Part shown: piece after piece, positions 26,809 through 35,229 of the stretch
Position numbering within the stretch: position 1 is the first letter of the stretch
How the letters are laid out: every line of letters begins with the position of its first letter
Assembly (NCBI GenBank): GCA_020444265.1
Contig: JAHLLH010000015.1
Location: 1-57,982 of the forward strand
DNA length: 57,982 nucleotides
Reading direction: 5' to 3'
Source of the DNA: a bacterium
Lineage (GTDB): Bacteria > Electryoneota > Electryoneia > Electryoneales > Electryoneaceae
Made by a program: the position numbers and the translations under genes
The notes under the pieces: model-generated
Databases searched by the model: none
Told to the model about the DNA's origin: nothing
What the model saw: only the letters and a program-made list of their open reading frames with translations

Positions 26809-27009
26809 CTACTGTTTCTCTTTAATCGCCTTCTTCAGGCACTCAGGACAGAGGCACTCTTTTGCGTTCTCGTCAAGGGGCATCAATGGTGGGAAGGCGG
26901 TGCACCAGCAATCTTTTTTACCCGCGGCAAGGTCGCAGGTGAAAGCGGCGCCGCATTGGGGGCATGTACGGCGTGGGTTCCCCCGAAAGGGCTTGCGCTC
27001 CTTGATCAT
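26809..27009 (-). CDS. Cysteine-rich CWC-type small protein
   Basis: A 66-residue protein with the pattern C-P-x-C-G-x-x-F-x-C, C-W-C, C-L-C-x-x-C (TCPQCGAAFTC, DCWCTAFPPLMP, CLCPECLKKAI), matching the Cys-rich CWC family, probably a zinc-binding knuckle protein of unknown role. The start at 27009 is preferred; 27018 and 27039 are further upstream in frame. It sits downstream of a small membrane-anchored protein on the same strand. Confidence 0.78.
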   Translation of the reverse strand: MIKERKPFRGNPRRTCPQCGAAFTCDLAAGKKDCWCTAFPPLMPLDENAKECLCPECLKKAIKEKQ

Positions 27010-27039
27010 CGAGGGCATCCCTGGGGCGAACAGCAGCAA

Positions 27040-27264
27040 TTAAGCATGTGGCGCATCGCCGTCGCTGTCATCATCCGCATTGCCATCCGGCATCACATCA
27101 CGGTACTTCACATCCTCGACATCACCCAGGTCCAAATCAGAACCGCCTTCCTTACGCTGCCCCTTGACATCGTTTTCCTTCGGGGCCATCGGACGGAAGA
27201 GGGTTTTCAGAGCGAAACGGGCGCCCGCATAGAGCAGACCCACCCAAATCAACAATTTGATCAT
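27040..27264 (-). CDS. Small membrane-anchored hypothetical protein
   Basis: A 74-residue protein with one N-terminal transmembrane helix (MIKLLIWVGLLYAGARFALK) and a highly charged acidic tail (SDLDLGDVEDVKYRDVMPDG...DDDSDGDAPHA). The start at 27264 is fixed by AGGAGG six bases upstream; it lies one base from the stop of the deoxynucleoside kinase. The layout resembles DUF4834-like anchors. Function unknown, probably cotranscribed with its neighbours. Confidence 0.75.
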   Translation of the reverse strand: MIKLLIWVGLLYAGARFALKTLFRPMAPKENDVKGQRKEGGSDLDLGDVEDVKYRDVMPDGNADDDSDGDAPHA

Positions 27265-27265
27265 A

Positions 27266-27910
27266 TCATCCTCCTGCCAGGGGATTGTAGTACGTGGTGC
27301 CATCTGGAGCATTCATGATGCGCTGGAAGAGATCCTCGAACTGATCCTCATGACGGACGAAGTCGAGATCATTGGCATTGACCACCAGCAGCGGGCTCTG
27401 GTCGTAGCGGAAGAAGTAATGGTTGTAGGCTTCGACCAGTTCGGAGATGTACTCCGGGTTCATCTGACGCTCGTACTCACGGTCCCGGACACGAATGTTG
27501 CGCATCAAACGCTGGGTATTACTCTGCAGGTAGACGACCAGGTCAGGAGCAGCAATATCGCGTTCCAAAATTGAGATCAGCATGTCGTACAGCTTCCACT
27601 CCCGTTCATCAAGGGTGATGCTGGCGAAGATGCGGTTCTTGACAAAATGGTAGTCCGCGATTAAGTGGCTTTGGAAAAGGTCGGTCTGCGAGATCTGTTC
27701 GGTTTGCTGACGATACCGGCTGAGCAGGAAGAAGAGCTCTGTCTGGAAAGCGAATCGCTGGGGGTCGTGGTAAAAATCTACCAGAAAGGGGTTTTGCTCG
27801 TGTTCTTCGAGAAGAATACGTGAATCGAGACGTTCCGCGAGCATTCGGGCGAGGGTAGTTTTGCCCGCCCCGATAACCCCTTCTACGATGATATACTGGC
27901 GATCGTTCAC
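27266..27910 (-). CDS. Deoxynucleoside kinase
   Basis: A 214-residue kinase of the dCK/dGK/TK2 type that phosphorylates deoxynucleosides in salvage. Walker A is VEGVIGAGKTT (residues 9-19). The region LIADYHFVKNRIFA and the lid-type arginine cluster RDREYERQMNPEYI, preceded by LVVYLQSNTQRLMRNI, fit the family. Length is typical. Its promoter should lie in the 173 bp before it. FolK is often a neighbour of this kinase in the superphylum, as here. Confidence 0.9.
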   Translation of the reverse strand: MNDRQYIIVEGVIGAGKTTLARMLAERLDSRILLEEHEQNPFLVDFYHDPQRFAFQTELFFLLSRYRQQTEQISQTDLFQSHLIADYHFVKNRIFASITLDEREWKLYDMLISILERDIAAPDLVVYLQSNTQRLMRNIRVRDREYERQMNPEYISELVEAYNHYFFRYDQSPLLVVNANDLDFVRHEDQFEDLFQRIMNAPDGTTYYNPLAGG

Positions 27911-28083
27911 AGGACCTTCCGGCTGCCCAGGTGGTTCCGTCTCGTACGAAAGTTTTCCTCACGGAGTATAGCACACGCGGGCAGTGGTTCGCTCGTCTCC
28001 AGGGTGGGTTGGGGCAGGAGAACGGGGCAGACGGAGGGCAACAGACTTACCAAGGTTGGGGTATCCCACTCTTGTCGCCAGGA

Positions 28084-28611
28084 TCAGGTTTCGAGCCAGA
28101 CCTTCCAATGTCCACCGCTGACCGGGGTGACAGCTCCGTGATCCTCACAGACACGCAGCGCCTCCTCAACGTCCATCTGCCAGCCCGGCGGGACCAGGTC
28201 TGGTGCGAGGTCAAACAGAGGTGCGAGGACAAAACGTCGAAGCTGGATGTGCGGGTGCGGGATCGTCAACTCGTCGTTGTCGATCTGCTCCTCACCGAAG
28301 ACCAGGATGTCAATGTCCAAGGGACGAGGACCGTTTTTACGTTCCTTGCTGCGATCGCGTCCAGCGCGTCTTTCAAGCGCGAAACACATTTGCGCGAGGT
28401 AGTCGGCTGAATCGGTCCAGGTCATTTCAGCAACGAGGTTCAGGTAATCGGGCTGGTCCGGGTCGCCCCACGGGGCGGTTCGATAGAGACGGCTGGCACG
28501 TAACGAATCGCAAGCCATCATGGCAGAGAGGTGACGCAACGCATCGGCAAAGGTGCGCTCGACATCCCCCATGTTCCCCCCGAGAGCGATGAACGCTGTG
28601 GTTGTTGCCAT
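28084..28611 (-). CDS. folK: 2-amino-4-hydroxy-6-hydroxymethyldihydropteridine pyrophosphokinase
   Basis: A 175-residue HPPK that transfers pyrophosphate from ATP to 6-hydroxymethyl-dihydropterin in folate synthesis. Signatures: AFIALGGNMGD at the N-terminus, SRLYRTAPWGDPDQPDYLN, and the Mg-binding GPRPLDIDILVFGE followed by LTIPHPHIQLRRFVLAPL. ATG 28611 is used because GGGAG lies five bases upstream; a GTG at 28617 is in frame. It follows folB by 18 bp, the standard pairing of successive pathway steps. Confidence 0.96.
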   Translation of the reverse strand: MATTTAFIALGGNMGDVERTFADALRHLSAMMACDSLRASRLYRTAPWGDPDQPDYLNLVAEMTWTDSADYLAQMCFALERRAGRDRSKERKNGPRPLDIDILVFGEEQIDNDELTIPHPHIQLRRFVLAPLFDLAPDLVPPGWQMDVEEALRVCEDHGAVTPVSGGHWKVWLET

Positions 28612-28629
28612 GGTCACTCCCGGCTGTGG

Positions 28630-29019
28630 TTATCGACGGATGATCTCGACCTCGTACCCTGCGGCAGGGCCGGGAAGGGGAACTCGGTCCTTGTGGCAGG
28701 TAACACGGACTGCTTCGAGGTTAAATCCATCGAGTAAGGCTTGGGCAATATCCTCAGCGACCGTTTCCAGCAGGTTTCTGGTCGGTCCGGTCACCACCTC
28801 GAGGATGGTCGCGAAGACCTTCGCAACATCGGCCGTGTGCTCGAGGTTGTCTGTCTCGGCCGCATCATGGGTATCGAGGTAGAGCTCTACACTGACATGG
28901 AACATGGCACCCAGTTCTCGTTCCGCCGGACTGCACCCGTGCCTGGCCTGAAAGACCATATCCTGCACACGGATAACATCCAACCCCTCCAGTTCAGATC
29001 GTTTTGCTCGCGATGCCAT
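28630..29019 (-). CDS. folB: Dihydroneopterin aldolase
   Basis: A 129-residue FolB/FolX-type aldolase that releases glycolaldehyde from dihydroneopterin to give the FolK substrate. Seen: VIRVQDMVFQARHGCSPAERELGAMFHVSVEL, with the catalytic tyrosine position of the family apparently Phe or Arg, NLEHTADVAKVFATI, and NLLETVAEDIAQALLD with the conserved pterin-anchoring Glu. It ends VPLPGPAAGYEVEI. GAGGAG supports the start at 29019. First gene of the folB-folK pair. Confidence 0.92.
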   Translation of the reverse strand: MASRAKRSELEGLDVIRVQDMVFQARHGCSPAERELGAMFHVSVELYLDTHDAAETDNLEHTADVAKVFATILEVVTGPTRNLLETVAEDIAQALLDGFNLEAVRVTCHKDRVPLPGPAAGYEVEIIRR

Positions 29020-29188
29020 GACGCTCCTCAAACAGTTTCCGTGCACAAAGATAGGATGCCCGACCCCTCAACCCAATGCGTTTCATCACAGGGAGTGACA
29101 GCTACGCTCGCACAGATCCAAACTCGGGTGAAACGATTGTTTCTCCCTGTGCTTTCAACTCATAGAGAAGACAGCTAAGAAATTGTCA

Positions 29189-30358
29189 CTACCCCACTTG
29201 TAGCAGCACTCCGTGCAGGTATTCCGACTCGGGATGGCTGACCAGGACCGGATGGTCCATACCGGCAGTGAAAAGGCTGAGACGGCGGGTTTTGGTCCTT
29301 GCACGTCGCTCCGCACGTTTGATTTGTTCCAGCATGTCGCCCCGGCTCACTTGGTGTGAGCAGGTGAAGAGTGCGGCGAACCCTTCCGGTTTGGTCCAGC
29401 CATACGTGGATGCGAAAAGGGTTTCGTACTTGCGCAACCCTTCCGCCATTTTTGACTTGCTCTTGACGAGCGGCGGCGGGTCGCAGGAGACGACATCAAA
29501 GGGGCCGTGCAAATCGGATGCTGAGAACTCTTTGTGCAGCAGGTCGGCAGTGAGGCAGACCGGTTCAACCAGTTTATTGCGTGCGAAGGCTTGTTTTGCA
29601 AGGTCAAGTGCACGCTCGCTGCGGTCGACAAGCACCACATGACTCGCGCCTGCCTTTGCGGCACGCATTCCGAAACCGCCGGTGTAGCTGAAGGCATCAA
29701 GAAAGGAGCCGCCGGATGCAAATGGAGCCAGCAGTTTCTGGGCGTTTACCTGGTCGAGGTAGCCACCTGTTTTCTGCCCTTCGGTCAGGTCGAGTGGCCA
29801 CTCGAGTCCATCCTGCGAGTACCAGACAATCCCATCCCCGAGCTCTCCCGCCACCGCTTTTCCACGTGGTAATCCCTCCAATTCACGCGCTGGGGTGTCG
29901 TCCGCAGCGACGACTGCTTTTGGTGCAAAGAGACGATCCAGAATGTCGAGGATGAGCTCACGCCTGCGGTCCATTCCGACCGAATTGTGCTGGACGGCAA
30001 GGACATCGCCATAACGGTCAATGATCAAACCGGGCAGGCCATCCGCTTCAGCGTGGACGAGACGATAGACATCACTGTAGCCAAGCCGTTCACGTAGACG
30101 TTGAGCGGTGGTGATTTTCCGCTCGAGGTACTCGAGATCGAGATCATCGTCGGCACGGCGCGAGTGAATTCGCACGGCGATCAGTGAGTGGGGATTGACC
30201 GTTCCGCTGCCAAGAGGGACACCTTTGGCGTCCGCAAGGCTGACCGCTTCACCCGGTTCAAACTGCTTGATATCGTCCGCGATCTCATTGCTGTAGACCC
30301 AAAGGTGTCCACGTTGGATCCGACGTTCCTCGCCCTGTTTCAGGGATATGATGCGCAT
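29189..30358 (-). CDS. Class I SAM-dependent rRNA methyltransferase, RlmI-like
   Basis: A 389-residue protein with an N-terminal PUA-like domain (KQGEERRIQRGHLWVYSNEI), a middle domain with VHAEADGLPGLIIDRYGDVLAVQ, and a Rossmann methyltransferase domain: FLDAFSYTGGFGMRAAKAGA (motif I), VLVDRSERALDLA (motif II), VSCDPPPLVKSK (motif IV). RlmI makes m5C in 23S rRNA. The order of domains and the VYSNEI start fit RlmI/RlmK-like enzymes; the exact target base is inferred. It lies 14 bp after the transglycosylase gene, so the two are probably one transcript. Confidence 0.92.
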   Translation of the reverse strand: MRIISLKQGEERRIQRGHLWVYSNEIADDIKQFEPGEAVSLADAKGVPLGSGTVNPHSLIAVRIHSRRADDDLDLEYLERKITTAQRLRERLGYSDVYRLVHAEADGLPGLIIDRYGDVLAVQHNSVGMDRRRELILDILDRLFAPKAVVAADDTPARELEGLPRGKAVAGELGDGIVWYSQDGLEWPLDLTEGQKTGGYLDQVNAQKLLAPFASGGSFLDAFSYTGGFGMRAAKAGASHVVLVDRSERALDLAKQAFARNKLVEPVCLTADLLHKEFSASDLHGPFDVVSCDPPPLVKSKSKMAEGLRKYETLFASTYGWTKPEGFAALFTCSHQVSRGDMLEQIKRAERRARTKTRRLSLFTAGMDHPVLVSHPESEYLHGVLLQVG

Positions 30359-30372
30359 GGTGTTTCCTGTTT

Positions 30373-31071
30373 CTATTTCGGTCCTCGAGGGGCAAGTACA
30401 GCCGACCCGTCGTAGTAAACATCCATCAAACCGGCCGGTTGGATACGTCCCTCGAGGTAGCCCTCGATGCGACGGACCCGTTCCGCATTTGCCTCTGCAT
30501 GGTACAACGGATCGAGGTCCGCGGGCGAGGGATACATGCCGATCAGAGAGATGTACTCCGCACGGTCCAGGTCGGGGATAGACTTTCCATAGTACACCTG
30601 CGCGGCTCTGTCCAATCCGAGGACCGTCTCTCCATTGACACGTCCAAACCAGCCGTAATTAATGAAAAGGGTGAGTAAATCCGCTTTTTCGACAAGCGGA
30701 TCGATGACCCATCGTGCCAGCCACATCAGGCGCAGTTTACGAATGCCGGGTTTGAAGTGATCAAAATAGAACCATTTGCCAACCGATTGGGTGATCGTGG
30801 TCAGGCCTGCGCCTGGAGTTTTCAGGTCGATCCCGTGATGGGTGAAAAAGGTGGGATCCTCGACACGGATCAGGATATCGAGCTGCTCGGGTGTCAGGCA
30901 GTCTGCGGGGAAGGTGACCTGGGTAGAGTCGAGCGCGTCACGGATAATTCGCGGAGTACCCTGCCGAGCCGCAACGATGTCAATCATGATATAGAAGGCC
31001 AGAACAAGCAGAATCAGAGTGAGAATGATCACCCACCATCTCCGAGGAATCTCCTGAGTCCGCTCTCTCAT
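30373..31071 (-). CDS. mtgA: Monofunctional peptidoglycan transglycosylase (GT51)
   Basis: A 232-residue single-pass membrane protein (helix about 12-34) with a GT51 domain: the first catalytic Glu in RVEDPTFFTHHGIDLKTPGA, GLTTITQSVGKWF, the second Glu region RLMWLARWVIDPLVEKADLL (unusual: family members often read KxxE), and NYGWFGRVNGETVLGLDRAAQVYYGK. It would polymerise lipid II glycan strands at the periplasmic face. There is no transpeptidase domain. The divergence of the lid region makes activity less certain than the fold. Confidence 0.85.
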   Translation of the reverse strand: MRERTQEIPRRWWVIILTLILLVLAFYIMIDIVAARQGTPRIIRDALDSTQVTFPADCLTPEQLDILIRVEDPTFFTHHGIDLKTPGAGLTTITQSVGKWFYFDHFKPGIRKLRLMWLARWVIDPLVEKADLLTLFINYGWFGRVNGETVLGLDRAAQVYYGKSIPDLDRAEYISLIGMYPSPADLDPLYHAEANAERVRRIEGYLEGRIQPAGLMDVYYDGSAVLAPRGPK

Positions 31072-31246
31072 GCTGATCTCCCATGTCCAAGACAGGGTGG
31101 CCCGGACAGCCCCTTGCCCGTGCTTGCCCGCATTGGGCGGGTTTCACTCCCCACTGGTTTTGTTGCATATGGTGCTGACATGCAAGCTTGGGTGGCAGGG
31201 CACCCAAGCCACTACCTCAGACACATCAGAAGAGATACAACAAAGA

Positions 31247-31270
31247 CCCGGGGCTGAAGCCCCGGGCCAT
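31247..31270 (-). terminator. Palindromic hairpin after pyrG
   Basis: CCCGGGGCT (31247-31255) with AGCCCCGGG (31258-31266). On the minus strand it is preceded by ATGG and followed by TCTTTGTTG, so it can serve as the pyrG terminator. The foot sequence GGGCCAT relates it to the dispersed hairpin family seen elsewhere in the window. A half-copy, GGGTGGCCCGGAC, lies near 31097. Confidence 0.6.
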
Positions 31271-31295
31271 CCGCTTGAACCTGGATCGTACCAAG

Positions 31296-32966
31296 CTACT
31301 TCTTCGCGTCACGATTAGCACGGAATGCCATCGAGGCTTTTACGAAGTTGACAAACAAGGGGTGCGGGGTCGTAAGACGGCTCTTCAGCTCCGGGTGGAA
31401 CTGGCAACCAACGAACCAGGGGTGATCCTTCAACTCGATCATTTCGACCAGGTCGGCATCCGGGTTGGTGCCGCTGACCACCAGGCCAGCCTTGACCAGC
31501 TTGTCACGGTACTTGTTATTAAACTCGTAACGGTGACGGTGCCGTTCACGGATCAGCTCGTTGCCATATGCTTCCAGCGAACGGGTCCCCGGCTTCAGGT
31601 GGCAGGCCCAAGCGCCAAGGCGCATCGTGCCGCCCTTCTGTCGGACATTGCGCTGGTCGACCATCAAATCGATGACCGGCTGCGAAGTGCGGGCGAACTC
31701 AGTAGAGTTGGCGCGCTTCAGGCCCGCAACATTTCGCGCGAACTCGACGACAGCCATTTGCATACCGAGGCAGATGCCGAAGAATGGAACCTTGTTCTCA
31801 CGTGCCCAGCGGATCGCCTCGATTTTTCCTTCCGAGCCACGAATACCGAAACCAGGTGCGACCAGCAGGCCGTCATACTGCGACAGCATCTTCTCTGCAC
31901 CTTCCGACTCGACCTTTTCGCTGTCCACCCAACTGACGTTCACCTTGGTGTCGAGCAGCGATCCGGAGTGGATGAAGGCTTCACCGATCGACTTGTAAGC
32001 ATCCTGCAAGCTGACATATTTGCCGCAGACGGCGATGTTGACGACGCCGGAGGGCTTTTTGATCCGGTCGACTCGCTCCTTCCACTGCTTCAGGTCGGGG
32101 GCCTTGTCCTTCATCCCGAATTTCTGCAACACACTCTTCGCGAGGCCTTCCTTTTCGAGCATCAGCGGAACTTCATAAATCGTTTCAGCGTCTCGCGCCG
32201 CGAAGACATCCTTGGTCGGCACATTGGTGAACAAACCAATCTTCTCGCGCACTTCTTTTGTGATGGGCTTTTCGGTTCGCGCAACAATGATGTTCGGTTG
32301 GAGGCCGATTTCACGCAGACGATACACACTGTGCTGAGTCGGTTTGGTCTTGACCTCATTGGATGCCGCGATGAAGGGCAACAGGGTCACATGGAGGAAG
32401 ACCACGTTGCGCGGTCCCGCTTTGAGGAAAAATTGACGGAACGCTTCAAGGAAAGGTAGCGACTCGATGTCACCAACCGTTCCGCCCACCTCGATGATGA
32501 CCACTTCTGGCTTTTGCGTGCTGCGTGGAAGATCACCAATCCGTTCGATGATCTCGTCCGTCACATGCGGAATCACCTGGACGGTTCCGCCGAGGTAGTC
32601 GCCATCCCGCTCTTTTTGCAGGACACGCTCGTAAATCTGACCCGAGGTGACATTGTTGAGCTTCGACATCGAGATGTCAATGAAGCGCTCGTAATGCCCG
32701 AGGTCGAGGTCGGTCTCCGCACCATCGTCCGTCACATAGACTTCACCATGCTGATAGGGGCTCATGGTGCCGGGGTCGACATTGAGGTACGGGTCACACT
32801 TGAGGATGGTGACCCGATAGCCGCGCTGTTTCAGCAACAAGCCGAGGGAGGCGGAGGTAATTCCCTTCCCGAGGCTCGAGACGACACCACCGGTTACAAA
32901 AACATACTTGGCTTTTGGAATGCGCGGTTTTCTCAGGCGACGCTTTCCGGCTGTTTCCTTCGGCAT
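31296..32966 (-). CDS. pyrG: CTP synthase
   Basis: A 556-residue enzyme converting UTP to CTP with glutamine. The synthetase domain (about 15-285) begins [23 protein letters not shown] and includes the Mg/ATP site [13 protein letters not shown]. The glutaminase domain (about 305-550) has the nucleophile Cys in [18 protein letters not shown] and the His-x-Glu of CQFHPELKS. It follows kdsB by 63 bp; CTP is the co-substrate of KdsB, a classic operon pairing. Confidence 0.98.
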   Translation of the reverse strand: MPKETAGKRRLRKPRIPKAKYVFVTGGVVSSLGKGITSASLGLLLKQRGYRVTILKCDPYLNVDPGTMSPYQHGEVYVTDDGAETDLDLGHYERFIDISMSKLNNVTSGQIYERVLQKERDGDYLGGTVQVIPHVTDEIIERIGDLPRSTQKPEVVIIEVGGTVGDIESLPFLEAFRQFFLKAGPRNVVFLHVTLLPFIAASNEVKTKPTQHSVYRLREIGLQPNIIVARTEKPITKEVREKIGLFTNVPTKDVFAARDAETIYEVPLMLEKEGLAKSVLQKFGMKDKAPDLKQWKERVDRIKKPSGVVNIAVCGKYVSLQDAYKSIGEAFIHSGSLLDTKVNVSWVDSEKVESEGAEKMLSQYDGLLVAPGFGIRGSEGKIEAIRWARENKVPFFGICLGMQMAVVEFARNVAGLKRANSTEFARTSQPVIDLMVDQRNVRQKGGTMRLGAWACHLKPGTRSLEAYGNELIRERHRHRYEFNNKYRDKLVKAGLVVSGTNPDADLVEMIELKDHPWFVGCQFHPELKSRLTTPHPLFVNFVKASMAFRANRDAKK

Positions 32967-33029
32967 ATCCCATCCTCATCAAACGTGTCGTACACTATCG
33001 TGCATCCAACTTGTTTACGCTTCGAACGG

Positions 33030-33791
33030 CTACCCTTCGCGGCGCAGGAAAAGTTCCCGTACGCGCTCGAGGTCTGCTTCTGTATCCACCCCGATGGAGT
33101 CACAGTTCACATCCGCCACCCCGATGCTACGTCCGTGCTCCAGCAGACGGAGCTGCTCGAGTCGTTCGGTCTGTTCAAGCGGGGAAGGCGGCCAAGAGCA
33201 GAAGGCTTCAAGGGCTTCGCGACGGTAGACATAAATCCCGATGTGTCGTCTAAACAAGGGTCCTGGTGGCTGGTTGCCACGTGGGAAGGGGATCGGCGCT
33301 CGCGAGAAATAGAGCGCTCGTCCACCTTCTGCGACGGCAACCTTGACAACATCCGGGTTGGCGAGATCTTTCTCCTCCAGTGGGGCTGATGCGGTGGTGA
33401 CATCAAAGGTCGCATCGTCCAGCAAGAGCTGAACGATGGCATCAATCACACCTGCCGGCATCAACGGCTCATCCCCCTGCAAATTCACCAGGATGTCGGC
33501 ATCGAGGTCTTTCGCTGCTGCCCAGATACGATCCGAGCCGGAGGGCAGCTCGGGGTCCGTGAGGACCGCACGGCCTCCAGCAGCTTCAACGGCATCTTTG
33601 AGACGCTTATCATCGGTTGCGACAAGCACGATATCCAGTGAAGATGCGCGCTTCGCCGCCTCGTAGGTGCGGACAATCAGAGGTTTGCCGGCAACATCGG
33701 CCAGCATTTTTTGGGGGAGACGGGTTGAGCCCCAACGTGCGGGGATGATTCCGGCGACCTTGCCGGGAGTGGATGCGCCCGCCGGGCGCAT
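33030..33791 (-). CDS. kdsB: 3-deoxy-manno-octulosonate cytidylyltransferase
   Basis: A 253-residue CMP-KDO synthetase activating KDO for LPS. Seen: AGIIPARWGSTRLPQKMLADVAGKPLIVRTYEAA (nucleotide loop), LVNLQGDEPLM, IPFPRG, HIGIYVYRREALEAFCSWPPSPLEQTERLEQLRLLE, the family C-terminal signature. The proposed start (33791) lies inside a perfect hairpin (33772-33792), which is noted separately. It is preceded by the UPF0173 gene (37 bp) and followed by pyrG. Confidence 0.97.
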   Translation of the reverse strand: MRPAGASTPGKVAGIIPARWGSTRLPQKMLADVAGKPLIVRTYEAAKRASSLDIVLVATDDKRLKDAVEAAGGRAVLTDPELPSGSDRIWAAAKDLDADILVNLQGDEPLMPAGVIDAIVQLLLDDATFDVTTASAPLEEKDLANPDVVKVAVAEGGRALYFSRAPIPFPRGNQPPGPLFRRHIGIYVYRREALEAFCSWPPSPLEQTERLEQLRLLEHGRSIGVADVNCDSIGVDTEADLERVRELFLRREG

Positions 33792-33792
33792 C
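33772..33792 (-). promoter_or_regulatory. Hairpin covering the kdsB start codon
   Basis: GATGCGCCC (33772-33780), loop GCC, GGGCGCATC (33784-33792): nine perfect pairs. The ATG of kdsB (33789-33791) is inside one arm, so initiation would need the stem to open, for instance by ribosomes finishing the upstream gene. It could also simply reflect GC-rich coding sequence. Confidence 0.4.
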
Positions 33793-33828
33793 AGGATCGC
33801 GCCCTGTCGGCAGGGAGGAATCGTCGAA

Positions 33829-34458
33829 TCACGTTACAGGCTCCTTGATGACGACCTGGCAGGGTACGTTGTCACGGATATACTCGGCATCGCCGCGCTC
33901 CCCGACAATGTCCCCCCAGTGCATCGGAACAACAACCCTGGGGTTAATCTTTCTCACGGCGGCCACCGCTTCTTCGGCAGTCATCGTGTAGGTTCCACCT
34001 ACCGGGAGCAAGGCGATATCACAGCGAACCTGCTCCATCTCGTCAATTACATCCGTGTCGCCGGCATGATAGATGCGGGTACCGTCCAACTCGACAATGT
34101 ACCCCAGGCCGCCGTCATCTGCCGGATGAAATTTCTTGTTGATGTTGTACGCCCTCACTGCTTCAACCTTGACTCCATCAAGCTCAAGGGAGTCGCCAGC
34201 GGCGAAAACTCTTCCAACGGGTAGACCATATTTCTTCGCCGCAACTTCAGGCATGACCAACAGGGCATCCGGCTTGGCTGCCCGTTTGATATCCTCTGGC
34301 GACAGATGATCGTAGTGATGGTGTGTCATCAGGACCAGGTCGCCGTCATGCGGCTCGCCATCAATCTTCCAGGGGTCGATGTAGACCACTTTCGATCCGC
34401 GGAGGCGGAAGGAAGCATGGCCCAGCCAGTCGATCGGAGCGGTCAAGTCCTCACTCAT
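33829..34458 (-). CDS. UPF0173 metal-dependent hydrolase
   Basis: A 209-residue metallo-beta-lactamase-fold hydrolase. IDWLGHASFRL at the start, the metal motif MTHHHYDHLSPEDI, IYHAGDTDVIDEM and PMHWGDIVGERGDAEYI are diagnostic of UPF0173 (UlaG/YtkL-like) proteins. Function unproven in most species. ATG 34458 with GAGGGG upstream is used. It leads the UPF0173-kdsB-pyrG set and is separated from the upstream gene by a terminator (34487-34518). Confidence 0.93.
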   Translation of the reverse strand: MSEDLTAPIDWLGHASFRLRGSKVVYIDPWKIDGEPHDGDLVLMTHHHYDHLSPEDIKRAAKPDALLVMPEVAAKKYGLPVGRVFAAGDSLELDGVKVEAVRAYNINKKFHPADDGGLGYIVELDGTRIYHAGDTDVIDEMEQVRCDIALLPVGGTYTMTAEEAVAAVRKINPRVVVPMHWGDIVGERGDAEYIRDNVPCQVVIKEPVT

Positions 34459-34479
34459 GGCATCATCCCCTCGGGATGT

Positions 34480-34518
34480 AAAGAAAAAGGACGGAGACAC
34501 CGAATGTGCTCCGTCCTT
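34480..34518 (-). terminator. Rho-independent terminator of the 156-residue hypothetical gene
   Basis: AAGGACGGAG (34487-34496) pairs with CTCCGTCCTT (34509-34518); on the minus strand the stem is followed by TTTTTCTTT. It separates the hypothetical gene from the UPF0173 operon. Confidence 0.85.
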
Positions 34519-34523
34519 CAGGA

Positions 34524-34994
34524 TCAGATCATGCCGAAGACAACGAACCGGTCGGCACGTTGCCCGGCGAGGCTTTGGCCGTGACGGAAATCCCAGATGA
34601 GCATGCGGGTTGGTGCCATGCCCTTCTTTTCCTTGATCTTGGCCTCAAGCTGCTTCACCGTCTGCTTGACTGTCTTCAAGGGTCCCTGGTGGACTTCGGA
34701 GAAGACATGGGTCTGCTCCATCGCAACGACCGAAGCATCATAATCGCCCGGTTCGACAATTTGCACGAGCAGACGGCCCTTGAAGGTGCCGGTCTCCATC
34801 AGCATCATGCCCTCGTCACGGATATTGTACTCCTTGGTGCTGATCTCAGCACGGAGCTGAGCGACAGCGTCGAAAAGATTTCGAGGAGTACCGAACAGGC
34901 ATGAGAGGGGGACGGTGTAGTAAACGCGTCGTTCCCAGTCAAATTCCCCGCCTTCCCACTTCTCAGGATCGGTAAAACTTGGCTCTTTGGACAC
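34524..34994 (-). CDS. Conserved-looking hypothetical protein
   Basis: A 156-residue cytoplasmic protein. GTG 34994 is chosen since GGAGG lies four bases upstream. Regular alternation of strands and helices (WERRVYYTVPLSCLFGTPRNLFDAVAQL, GTFKGRLLVQIVEPGDYDASVVAMEQTHVF, LKTVKQTVKQLEAKIKEKKG, PTRMLIWDFRHGQSL) suggests a compact alpha/beta protein, perhaps one similar to heme- or ligand-binding GyrI-type folds, but I recognise no family. It diverges from the tryptophanase gene and has its own terminator. Confidence 0.65.
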   Translation of the reverse strand: MSKEPSFTDPEKWEGGEFDWERRVYYTVPLSCLFGTPRNLFDAVAQLRAEISTKEYNIRDEGMMLMETGTFKGRLLVQIVEPGDYDASVVAMEQTHVFSEVHQGPLKTVKQTVKQLEAKIKEKKGMAPTRMLIWDFRHGQSLAGQRADRFVVFGMI

Positions 34995-35229
34995 ACAACC
35001 TCCACGGAATTCACATGCGGCTAAGATAGCCTCGTGGACTAGAGTCGTCAACACTGCCTCCCCCTGCCTGAAAAGCCGCGTCCAATTTGATGAACGGGTG
35101 GGGAGGAGCGCCAGCTTGCTACTCCCAACAGTGGGGTGTACCTTTCCGCAGGCTACCTATCAAGAGGACTGGTTTTACACGGTTCACAAGCAGGATAGCC
35201 GGATAAACGAACCCCGAACGAGGCTGTTG

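Noticed and set aside
31188-32459. Plus-strand open frame of about 420 codons opposite pyrG
   Set aside because: Antisense shadow of an unmistakable CTP synthase; no recognisable domain.
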